Shown here: positions 46,560 through 63,695 of the stretch, one piece after another
How positions within the stretch are numbered: position 1 is the first letter of the stretch
How the letters are laid out: each line of letters starts with the position of its first letter
Assembly (NCBI RefSeq): GCF_021018805.1
Contig: NC_086258.1
Span: 18,878,692 to 18,942,691 of the forward strand
Length of the DNA: 64,000 nucleotides
Source: Prinia subflava
Lineage: Eukaryota > Chordata > Aves > Passeriformes > Cisticolidae
Direction: 5' to 3'
The notes under the pieces: model-generated
The model's database searches: none
Told to the model about the DNA's origin: nothing
What the model saw: only the letters and a program-made list of their open reading frames with translations
Made by a program: the position numbers and the translations under genes

Positions 46560-49500
46560 GTCAGCAGCAGTTGGAACAATCACTCTGGGCCAGATGCTGA
46601 AAATTGCCCTCGGGTCATCAAGAGCTGGATTCGTGGACTTTGAGACACTGCACAACCTCCTGAATGCGCTGCTTTTACACCTGGGTCTGCGGGACCTGCT
46701 TGTCCAGGAGAACGGGGAACCACTGGAGGGGGCCGAGGAAAGCCCTTTTGCTTTCCTGAAGGACTTGAAGCAGAGACTGGAAGCCAGTGAAAGAGAACTC
46801 GCAGAGGTAGAGGCTCTTCCCAGCCCTGGGTGCTCCTGCCAAGCCACCCCCCTCCTCTGATGTCTGAACCCCTCATGCTGCAGGGAGCTGCTGCTGAGGA
46901 TGTGCTGAAGGCCAAGTACTGCCCAGGCCAGGCCCCAGCTCTGTGCACACCATGGTGGGTGTGAAGGGCCACAGGGACCCTGCCCTGGGGCTCAGCCCAC
47001 CATTCCCCTCTCCCAGATGCGGGCTGTCTGCCAGGAGCTGCGTGAGGAGGTCGTTGAGATGAAGGTGGAGCAGTCCCTCATGGCAGAGGATATGCAGAAG
47101 GTCACAGAGAATTTTGACATGGTGAGCTGCCACTGGTGCCCTCGGGAGCTGCCCCTCGCTGCGCTGCCCTTCTGCCCCTGCCCTGCAGCCCTTGGGGGCT
47201 CCCAGCGTGAAGGGCACCTGGAGAGCAGAGTGGGAAGGGTGTGCTAAGAGCAGAATGTGGGTGCTCATCCCAACCCCCCTGAAGCCCCCCACTCTCCTCC
47301 TGCCAGCACTGCCCTGGGGAGGGCAGAAGGGCACCCCTGCCCACAGATCAGGCTGATGGTAGAGGTCACTGCTTCCCTCAGACAAGGCTGCTGAGGCATT
47401 TGTGAACTCAAAAGCCACCAAAAAAAGCAACCTGAGTCCTGGGAAGGTGGGGAGACAGAGGTGCACCTGTGAAATACAGCCACAGCCACTTGGCATAGCC
47501 CTGTCCAGGATCCCTCTGTCTGTGGCCAAATTAATTTACAAATGTCCCTTTTAAATCCTGCTCCTGTGTTCTGACTCCTGTCCCTGTCCTTGCCCTGCTC
47601 CAGGAAAATTTCCAGAAGATGATGGAGGACCTCCGTACCCAGATGTTGGATGCACTCATGGTACGTCCTTGAGCACACCCAGGGCCTGCTCCAGGTCAGG
47701 GTCCCCCTACATCAGGGCATGGTCCCCAGAAATTTGCAGGGGGGGCAACACTTCTCTGGATCCCATCCTGCCCCCAGTTACATGGATGGCTCTGATGCCT
47801 TCCTTCCCAAAAAAAAGTCTGGAAATGAGGCTGATACTCTCCCCAGCCCGAGAGGAGGTGAGAAACAGTGTGTGGGATGTGCTGGGGGACATCCTGGTGA
47901 ACAGGAAAGCAAGAGAAGGAGGAGGAAGGGGAGACCAAGGGCTGGCAGTGGAGTGGAATTGCAGCCCCCAGCACCCTGCCGAGGTTGCTCAGGACTCCTC
48001 TTCCCTGTGCATCCCACCAGGAGAAGGAGCTGGCATAGGCTGAGCCAGGGCAGCTCCTCAGCTGGCCTAATGTGTGCTCCCAGCTTGTCTTCTGCTCAGA
48101 AACGGGTGGGATTCTGTTCAGGGTGGTGGGAGAACCCAGCTGGTACCTCCCTGGGGCCAGGCTGCATTGACATCCCACAACAGCCCCTCCTTGCAGGACC
48201 ATGGCTCCTGCCCTCTGGAGCAGTGGCTGGGACCTGGGGACAGCAGAGGGACGTTATGGGGCAGGTCTGGGATACTGAATCCCGTTGCTGGAGGGAAGAA
48301 TGCCTTGCTGTTGTATCAGATGGCATCAGTCAGGTGTTAGCTGATCCCCTGGGCTGGCTGGTAAAACCACGGTCATGGAGGTGCCAAAGGACTAAACTGG
48401 CTGGGGAGGAACATTCTGAAGTTCAGCAAAGCCAAGTGCAGGGTCCTTCACCTGCGGAGGAACAACCCCAGGCACCGGCACAGGCTGGCACTGACCGGCT
48501 GGAAGAGCAGCTCTGTGAGGAAGGAGCTGGGGGTCCCGGGGGACAATGAGCTGGCCGTGACCAGCGCCGTGCCCCAGGGGACGAGAAGGGCACGTGTGTC
48601 CCGGGTGCCTTGGGAAGAGCATTTCCAGCAGGTCAGGGGTGATGCTGCCCCTCTGCTCAGCCCTGGCCAGGCCTCCCCTGGAGCAGGGTCCAGTTCTGGG
48701 CTCCTGGGATGAGAGAGACTCAGAGATCCTGGAGGAGAGCCACAAAGATGGGCTGGGGAAGGGACCATGTCTGTCCTGGGGACAGGCTGAGGGAGCTGGG
48801 GCTGTTCAGCATCAAGAGGAGACACTGAGAGGGAACCAAGGCTGGGAGGGTGATGCTGAGCATCCAGGGGGAATCTGTGCCTCAGTTTCCCCAGGAAGAG
48901 CTGGGTTGGAAGGCTGTCTTGGAGACCCTGAATGCAGCCTGTTGTGGCAGCCATCCCATCCTCTCCTTCCCAGACTTCCATGAAAGAAAAACAGGGCGAA
49001 CACGGCTGGATGCCAGATGGCCGCTCGTCGTGGGACGACGCGGGGCTGATTGTCATCGGCAATGAAAGTACATCTGGGCACATCTGGGGGGGGACCTGCA
49101 GGGCGTGAGGGCACAGCAGGCAGGGCAGGGGGCCTGCAGACTGCTGGGCTTTCCCCCAGCCATGTTCCCCCAGGCTTTCCCAGCCCTGGGGAGCTCCCTC
49201 TGGTTTCTTCTTCCAGTTACCCTCTTGGAAAGGACACCCACGTTAAGGCACGGGGACAGCCAGGACGGCAGCCCTCTGACCCTCAGCACCAAGACACCGG
49301 ACATGGAGAAGGATTGGCTGGAGGCAAACGGGAGCAGCCGGCCAGGCTCCTCCAGGGAAAATGGCATGGGACAGAACAGCGCGGCATGGAACCTGGGACG
49401 GGGTGACCTGGGACGGAAGGGCATGGGATGGAATGTGCCATCGAGTAACATGGGACAGAACGACGTGGAACAGAGTGGCCTGGGACAGAGCAAGGATGAA

Positions 49501-52022
49501 GAGAGCAAGATGAGCTCAAAGGTAGAGATGCTCCCCCTCAGACAATCCCTCCTTGGGGGTCTGCACCCCCATCTTGCTGCCCTTAGACCAAGGTCTGGTT
49601 TAAGACCAAGCTCGCAGTGGCACAGGGGGCTTCCTTGAGGGAAAGGGCTGGAGTTTGGGGGGCAAGAGCTGGGACTGAAACAGTTCTCTGCTCGCTCAGG
49701 CTTCTCGCCGCTTTCGGAGGAGGAGTCAGAGTGGTTTCACCGCCTTGGGAAGGCAGCCAGGACCCCCTGGCACCCACGTCCCAGTCCACAGGATGCAGTC
49801 AGTACAGGAGGAGTCAGGGGGTTCCACCACCTCGGGAATGCAGCCAGGACGCCCTGGCACCCACATCCCAGCCCACAGGATACAGTCAGGAGAGGAGGAG
49901 TCAGGTGGTTTCACTGCCTTGGGAATGCAGACAAGACCTCCTGGCACTCACATCCCAGTCCGCAGGATACAGGCAGTACAGGGCTATCCAGGATTCCAGA
50001 TCATCCCAAGCCCAGCTGAGAACGAGGCTGGGACTAGCAGGTGAGTGCCATAGGGACAGCAATGGCTCGGGTGACAGCACTGGCCTTGTTCCCTCCAGCT
50101 GGGATCCCTGGCACTGGATCCATTTATCCACTGATGGAACCATGGGGATGCTGATGATGGTTTCCTCCCACTAGCAGTAGGCACCCGACATCCAAGGAGG
50201 CACACAGAGGAGGCATCCCCAGGGTGGAGCCAGTCCCAGATGAAGATGGACTGTAGGTGACAAGTGGGGGGGACAGTGGCTTGTCCCCTGGCAGGGCTGG
50301 GACAAGCGGTGCCAGAGCTGGGTCGTGACCTGCCCTCCTGGCAGGGCGCAGGGAGGTCCTGGGTGCTGACCAAGGCCCAGGTGTGAGGGCTGGCTGGGAT
50401 GGCAGGTGTGGGAGCCTGTGCCCTCCACCTCCCTCCCTGTGTGCCCTGGGCAGCCACAAGCAGCCACCACATTTTGGAGGTGTCAATGGGACCGAGGTGA
50501 GCGTGTCCCAGGCTGGGAGCATCCCAGCCCAGCAAGGGGTACAGGAACCTCCTTTTTGACTTTGCCACCAGCCCCAGTTCCCATGGGACTGGGTTGCTCC
50601 TGGGAGAAATTCCCATAGAGGTGGGTTTTTGGACTTCCCTCTGTGGATTCACCATTGTCTAATATGAGCTGGAGCTTTGTCTCAGGTGGGACTCCACAAA
50701 TAGCCCATTTCTCCCTTTATTTTGTAGCCAGCCAGTGGGTTGGACTGTGCTGTGCTGGTGGTGGAGAATCCAGAACCCCATGAATCCCCTGAAAAACTCC
50801 CTGCAGTGCTGTTCCCAGCACTTGGCTCTGCCTGCAATCAGGGCTGTGTGTCCCAGGAGCTGCCCAGCCCTTTTCTCCCTGTTTTAGGATGCTCCTAAGG
50901 GTGCCCTCTTCCGAGTACTCATCTTGTGACCAGCTTACCCCTGGCCGGTGAGTGACACCAGCACTGGTGCATGGGGGTGGCACAGGGGCAGGTGGGTGCT
51001 GGCGGTGCCCGGCAGTGTCAGGGGTGGCTCGTCTGGCCCCTGTCACCCACCTGTGGCCGCTGTCACCCTCCCCAGACCCTCTGGTACCCCGTGCACGCCA
51101 CCGCCATCCCCCGGCCTCTCTGCGCGCCGGCCCCGCAAGAAGCAACAGGAGCAGAGGTAGAGGGACATGGGGACCCGTCCCTGTCCCCTGGGGCCCTGTC
51201 TCAGCAAGGACAGCTCTTCCCTGGCTGGGGTGGAAGGGGCTAGAGGTGCCTGGGCAGAGAGGAGCTGCAGAGGGTCAGCTGGGCTTGCCCCAGGTCAGAG
51301 GTGTTTTCCAGCCTTTCATGCTGTCCTGTCAAGCTCTGAAGCCTCATGTCAAGCCTGAGCTCAGGCTTGGAGGGGACATGGTGTGAAAGGAGTTCCCAAA
51401 ATCAAGCCCTGGAGCTGGGACAGCCCTGCTCCTGCCTCCTGGTGTCCCCTGCAAAGGGCACCAGGACCTGTCACGGCCACGGGGAGCTCTTGGGGCTGTG
51501 GGGAAAGGGCAGATCCTGCAGGGCTGGGTGGGCAGGGGTCTCCCGCAGCAGCTGGAGGAGGGGAAGCACTCCCTGAAGCCCGCCCTGGCATAGCAGGTTG
51601 AAGCACAGGGTGCCGGGCACTGAGCATCCCTGTGCCCTGCCCCCAGGGAGGAGGCAGCCGAGGGGCACCACCGCGGGTCCCCGAGGTACTGCGGCGGCAG
51701 ACACACCAGCACCCTCCCCAGGCAGCCCATGGAGTCCCTCCTTCCAGACCCCAACAAGGTAGGGCTGGGAAGGTGGGGAGACACAGCGGGGCCGGGAGGG
51801 TGATGCCGAACGTCCGGGGGAGGATCTATGCTCGGTTTCCCCAAGAGGAGCCGGGTGGGGATGCTTGCTTAGGGATGCTGAATGCAGCCCGGTGTGGCAG
51901 CCAGCCCGTCCCCTCCTTCCCAGCCCGGCGTGGTCGAACTGGTGGGCAAGGATGGACTCGTGTACCGGGGCCGGACTGCCCCGGGGATGGAATCAGCACA
52001 CGACTCCAGCTCGCAGAAATAA
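46560..52022 (+). CDS. QRICH2: QRICH2-like protein, compact avian form, eleven exons
   Basis: Exons with compatible phases are 46560-46806, 47017-47121, 47604-47660, 48974-49067, 49217-49521, 49700-50040, 50175-50252, 50888-50947, 51076-51156, 51647-51758 and 51924-52022 (TAA), about 525 codons. The first encodes TITLGQMLKIALGS and VDFETLHNLLNALLLHLGL, a QRICH2/C16orf96-type N-terminus, followed by coiled-coil exons. Exon 5 has MGQN/LGQ repeats and exon 6 has three 30-residue GxPGTHxPxxRxQ repeats. The C-terminus has SSCD, RYCGGRHTSTLP and VELVGKDGLVYRGR, matching the CGGSHT and LGLDGHIYKGR tail of human QRICH2. Synteny between PRPSAP1 and UBALD2 agrees. In mammals QRICH2 is a sperm-flagellum protein of about 1660 aa. 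Here the long Q-rich part and most of the DUF4795 core are missing. The start codon is unresolved: the first exon may need an upstream exon, or use the ATG at 46480. An extra exon near 47852 is possible. Confidence 0.6.
48385..48840 (+). mobile_element. CR1 LINE fragment within a QRICH2-like intron
   Basis: Sense-strand CR1 reverse-transcriptase C-terminal region. It runs from 'AAGTGCAGGGTCCTTCACCTG' through 'GAGCTGGGGGTCCCGGGGGACAA', then 'CTCTGCTCAGCCCTGGCCAGG', then 'GTCCAGTTCTGGGCTCC' and 'GAGGAGACACTGAGAGGGAACC'. Frames are broken. The start of the same element occurs at about 44030-44090 in the degenerate tandem copy. Confidence 0.8.
51350..51369. repeat. Perfect 20-bp palindrome
   Basis: CAAGCCTGAGCTCAGGCTTG equals its own reverse complement. 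It lies in the intron between the ninth and tenth QRICH2-like exons. No known binding site is assigned. Confidence 0.9.
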
Positions 52023-52023
52023 A
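52018..52023 (+). terminator. QRICH2: AATAAA overlapping the QRICH2-like stop codon
   Basis: The final codons CAG AAA TAA A contain AATAAA at 52018-52023, with the TAA stop at 52020-52022. I noticed no other exact AATAAA in the next kilobase. If it is used, the 3' UTR would be only about 15-30 nt. Confidence 0.45.
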
Positions 52024-54050
52024 GGGTGACGAGCAGGCGAGCTCCTGTGCCTCCCGAGTGGAGCAGGATCTTCTCTTCATGCGTAAGGAGGGCCCGGCAG
52101 CATCCCTCGTCCTGAGAACAGCCCCTGTGGAACCCCCCCAGGGTCTGTGTCAGCACCCCCTGGCCCCCACGAGCCCCCCTTGTGCCCTGCCAGGTGAGCC
52201 TGTGGCCCCAAAAGGGGTCTGGGACAGCAGCAGGAGGAGGAGGAGGAGCTCATTTGCTGCTGGAGAAGGGGAAATGGGGAGCTCGGTGGGAAGGGCAGCA
52301 GCAGAACACAGTTTGATGCCAAAAGCAAATCCCACCCCAAGGCGCTGGTTTGCCTCTCCCGGGATGAGCACTGAGCTGCCTTCCTCATCTCCAAGTGAAG
52401 AAACTCCCTCTGTCAGCCCTCGACCCTCCTGCAGTGCCCCCACTGACTGAAGGCACAAACCCCTCTGCTCCACCTCCAACCAAAACACCACAAGCCCAGC
52501 AGAGGGACACGTCCCCTCCTTTCCTCTGTGCCACCCCCAAGGCCTGGGGCTGCTTCTCCCCAGCCCCCCGTGCCACCCACCCCTCGCCGTGGATGGGAGG
52601 AACCCCAGGGTGTGCTGACACCAAACCAGGCGTGTCACAAGAGGGGGGTACCGTGCAGGGAACCTCCGGCCCCTGGAGCAGCACGGGGGGACCGAGGGGT
52701 GTCACAGCTGGGGACACGTGGCTGTGTGTGCAGGGAGCCGGGGATGTCCCCTCTGCACACAGGCAGTGACACTTCCTGGGAGGGACACAGAGCCGGAGGC
52801 ACCTCTGGGGTGAGAAACCCAGAGGGGAACCCCAGAGGAACCCCAGAGCTTGCAGGGGACATCCCCTGGGGGCTGCCCTGTGGAAACCCTGCCCTCCTGG
52901 CGGATGTCCCCAAAGCTTCTCCCCACAGGGACAACCTCCATCCCTGTCTGCTCCCCTGTGCTCCACAGGCATCTCAGTTAAGGGAGTTCCCCCCGGAATG
53001 TTCTCCCCGGTGGGTTTGGTTCTTCAGGGGAAACCCAGGTGCTCAAAACCTGCCTTGGGGGTACCGAGGAGGACACAGCAGGATCTGGGATCTCCCCAGT
53101 GCCACCTCCTGTGGGATAACTGGGAACATTCTGAGCAAACCACCAGAGCAGAGCCAACACAGAGCCACCCTGCACTCCTGCTTGGAGGGGCTTAAAAACA
53201 AACACGTTTGGGACCAATTGCATTTGGAGCACATGGCCCAGATGGGGTCACCTCCTCAGTGCTCATCATCAGCCCCTTCTGCTGCCCCCAGGATCCAGAT
53301 GCATCCTATAAACATCCCCACCCGTAAACACACCCCCAGCCCCAACACCCCAGCCTGGGGTGATCTTTGGAGCAGGTAAGTCACCCCAAATTTGGGTTAT
53401 ATGGGGTGACTTACCTGCTCCAAAGATCAGATGGTTAAATGGGGGATTTTTTCTCTTTTTTCTTTGGAGTTTGTGCCATCCTGGGGAACCTCCCCATCCC
53501 TCCAGGAAGCTCTGGACCCTGCCTTGAGCCTCCCTATCTTTCATGGCATTTCCAAAGCTGCTGTGCTCCCGTTTTTGGGCTTTTACCCCACTGTTTGTTG
53601 TGTGGCCACAGGCCTGGCGAGCTCCCACATCCTCTGGCTGGTGACCCATCTGCAGAGGGGACACTCAGAGATATCATCCCCTCCCCAAGTGTCCCTACAG
53701 TGCTGAGGCCTGGGGGGTGATGGGGCTGGGGGCCCAGGTTGCTGGGGGGCTTTTGCAAGCTGTGAGATTTTGGGGTACAGGCAGGAGCGTTGACTGCACC
53801 CCCTGGCACATGGGGTGCAGTGCTGTGGTGCACAGCACCCCCATGGCCCCAGGTCTTCCCCTCCCTCTGTCCCCCTCTTTGGGACAGCAGTGGTGCCTTG
53901 TGGAGGCAGAGAGCAAACTCAGTCCCGATTGGTGATGCTGCCTCATAGAGAAGTCACCCCCATTTTCAGTGCCCTGCCAGGGACACCCTCCCAACAGAGA
54001 GAAAAGGCGGGGACAGCTGGTGTTAAAAAAGTGATTTTTTTTTTTAAATT
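52024..54050. other. Region between the QRICH2-like and UBALD2 3' ends
   Basis: It holds a plus-strand open frame (52528-53379), probably fortuitous in GC-rich DNA. It also holds a segment at 53292-53376 with acceptor- and donor-like flanks but no recognisable protein, and the inverted repeat at 53361-53429. No gene is supported. Confidence 0.5.
53361..53429. repeat. Perfect 28-bp inverted repeat with 13-nt loop
   Basis: Left arm 53361-53388 (starting TGATCTTTGGAGCAGG) and right arm 53402-53429 are exact reverse complements around a 13-nt loop (AATTTGGGTTATA). Each strand therefore reads GAGCAG|GTAAGT, a strong splice-donor sequence. Transcribed RNA would form a very stable hairpin. Confidence 0.95.
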
Positions 54051-54056
54051 TTTATT
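54051..54056 (-). terminator. UBALD2: UBALD2 polyadenylation signal
   Basis: TTTATT on the plus strand reads AATAAA on the minus strand, about 0.8 kb past the UBALD2 stop codon and followed by an A-rich run. The UTR between also has an AU-rich block (54607-54655). A second TTTATT lies near 54472. Confidence 0.45.
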
Positions 54057-54847
54057 ATTTTTTTTTAAATTAATAAAAAACCTTCAACCTGTTTTTGTTG
54101 ATTTTTTTGCTGGGTCTTTTTTTTTTTTTTTTTTTGGTTTGTTTTTCTGTTTGTTTTTTTTTAAGCAACATTGATTTGAAAACTAAAAAACCCCCAGCTC
54201 CCCCCTGCCTGGGGAAGCGCCATGTAGGGCGGGCACAGGGACAGAGGGACATCACTTTGATAAACCCCCAGGCCCTGGAGGTGCTGAGGGAGGGAGGATG
54301 GGGTTGGGGGCAAGTCCAGAGGGGGTCTGTGCAAGAAGCCGGGCTGAATTTCGGGAGCCAGAGAGCTGCATTTGCTCTGGGCACTGCAACAAGTGCCCAG
54401 GGAAGCCAGAGCTGGGGAGGGTGTCCAGTGGCTCCATGTCCGTGTGGGGTGCCCACAGCCACCTCCATCCATTTATTTTTGTTATTCCTGTCCTCCTCTT
54501 CCCTCTCCTGCCCTGATGTAGAGATGCTGGGTGGGGATAGAGCCAAAGGGAAAACCCCCCAGACACCCAGCACCTGCCTCCACGCTGCTGCTCCTTCTCT
54601 CTGGATTTATATACATTAGATATATTTATATATTATAGTTATATATTTTTTCTAAAAAAAGGGGAGGGGAGTAGAGAGCAGCCAGAGGCTCTCACGAGTC
54701 AGTGCCCTCCCTGGCAGCATGTGCTCCCCCCCTAAAAATAATAATAAAACCTAGAAAATTATTCCAGTGCGTTTCTCGGTGAGCCCCTGCTCCCAACGCC
54801 CCGGCCCAGGCCCCCCTGACCCCCCCAACCCTCCGGCAGCCCCAGCC

Positions 54848-62520
<7,673 letters not shown>

Positions 62521-62527
62521 TGGGCAG

Positions 62528-62862
62528 GCGGGATGGGGATGATGGGGATGTGCAGCAGGATGGGGATGTGCAGCAGGATGGGGATGATGGGATGTGCAGC
62601 AGGATGGGGATGTGCAGCAGGATGGGGATGATGGGGATGTGCAGCAGGATGGGGATGTGCAGCAGGATGGGGATGATGGGATGTGCAGCAGGATGGGGAT
62701 GATGGGATGTGCAGCAGGATGGGGATGATGGGATGTGCAGCAGGATGGGGATGATGGGATGTGCAGCAGGATGGGGATGATGGGGATGTGCAGCAGGATG
62801 GGGATGTGCAGGAGGATGGGGATGATGGGATGTGCAGCAGGATGGGGATGATGGGGATGTGC
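62528..62862. repeat. GATGGGGATG/GTGCAGCAG minisatellite
   Basis: Interleaved 18-bp (GATGGGGATGTGCAGCAG) and about 26-bp (GATGGGGATGATGGGATGTGCAGCAG) units repeat more than ten times, about 0.75 kb upstream of the RNF157 start. It is strongly purine/G-biased on the plus strand. Confidence 0.9.
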
Positions 62863-63349
62863 ACTGCAGGGGGGTTTTAACCTGCCCCCTCCCCAGCGCT
62901 GCGCGCCCCTGAGGCGCTGCCGGAGCGGATCATTCCTTCACCAACAGCTGCACAAAATCCTTCCCCCTATAACCTGTCGGGGAAAGTGGGGGGCTTGTCC
63001 TTCTCCCGGGGACACGTCGGTGGCAGGCGGAGCAGGGACAGAGGGACCTTGTCCAGTCTGCCCCTGGGGGTCTCTGAGCTGGAATTGCTGCTCGGTGCCA
63101 CCCAGCCGGTGGGGCTGGGGGCAAGGATGGCAGGAGGGTGGGCCGTGGTGGACAGAAGGCACTGGGAGGGCGCCTGAGAGTGGCAGACGATGGCGAGGAG
63201 GGCCAGAGCGGTTCTGAGGCAGCTGGGTGACACGGGGGATGGCAGGTGGGTGGCACTGTGGGTGCCACCGCGGGGGTACAGGTGAGTAGCACCTGAAGGG
63301 GGACCCCACTGGGTGGGTGGGGGACACCGGGGCAGGGTGATGCGGGCAG

Positions 63350-63607
63350 GCAGCGGCAGCATCTCGTCCCCTCACGCCACGGCCGAGCCGGACCGAGCCG
63401 GGGCGGGTCGGGGCGTGCCGGCTGATGCCGGCCCCGCCCCGAATGTCGCAGCCCCGCGGTGCCGCGGAGGCGGCGCCGGGCGCGGCGCAGAGCGGAGCGG
63501 AGGATGCTGCGGGCGGGGGCCGCCGCCAGCCCCGGTCCCGGCCCCCGTCCCGGTCCCGGGCGGGAGGAATCCCCGCCGCCCCCCGCCCGCTGAGCCCCGG
63601 CCCGGCC
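63350..63607 (+). promoter_or_regulatory. RNF157: RNF157 CpG island / 5' UTR
   Basis: Very CpG-rich sequence immediately upstream of the RNF157 ATG, extending past the first exon. The transcription start probably lies within it. Confidence 0.55.
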
Positions 63608-63695
63608 ATGGGGGCTCTGACCAGCCGGCAGAACGCAGGGGTGGAGGAAGTGGATATCCCCGCTAATTCCGTCTACAGATACCCCCCGAAATCCG
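63608..63695 (+). CDS. RNF157: RNF157 E3 ubiquitin ligase, first coding exon only (partial)
   Basis: RNF157 is a RING-finger E3 ligase related to MGRN1. Only the first 29 codons plus one base are present, ending at a GT donor (GTGAGC at 63696). The N-terminus starts MGALTSRQNAGVEE and ends YRYPPKS, matching RNF157 rather than MGRN1 (MGSILSRR...). Gly2 and Ser6 fit an N-myristoylation signal. The start is in a good context (GGCCATGG). The gene continues beyond the window; the RING domain is not visible here. Synteny with UBALD2 supports the call. Confidence 0.93.

Noticed and set aside
50454..50496. Extra QRICH2-like exon with good splice sites
   Set aside because: Including it breaks the phase to the next exon (50888-50947). 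Skipping it gives a continuous frame.
50560..50880. Possible exon after TTTTGTAG in both QRICH2-like copies
   Set aside because: Conserved between copies only as duplicated intron. It has no frame compatible with neighbours.
52528..53379. 283-aa plus-strand open frame with donor-like end at 53376
   Set aside because: No recognisable domain and no coherent upstream splicing. Probably chance in GC-rich DNA.
62528..62862. CRISPR-like array from regularly spaced repeats
   Set aside because: Units are contiguous with no unique spacers, and this is vertebrate DNA. It is a minisatellite.
63608..63695. MGRN1 instead of RNF157
   Set aside because: The first residues MGALTSRQ and the UBALD2 neighbourhood fit RNF157; MGRN1 starts differently and lies elsewhere.
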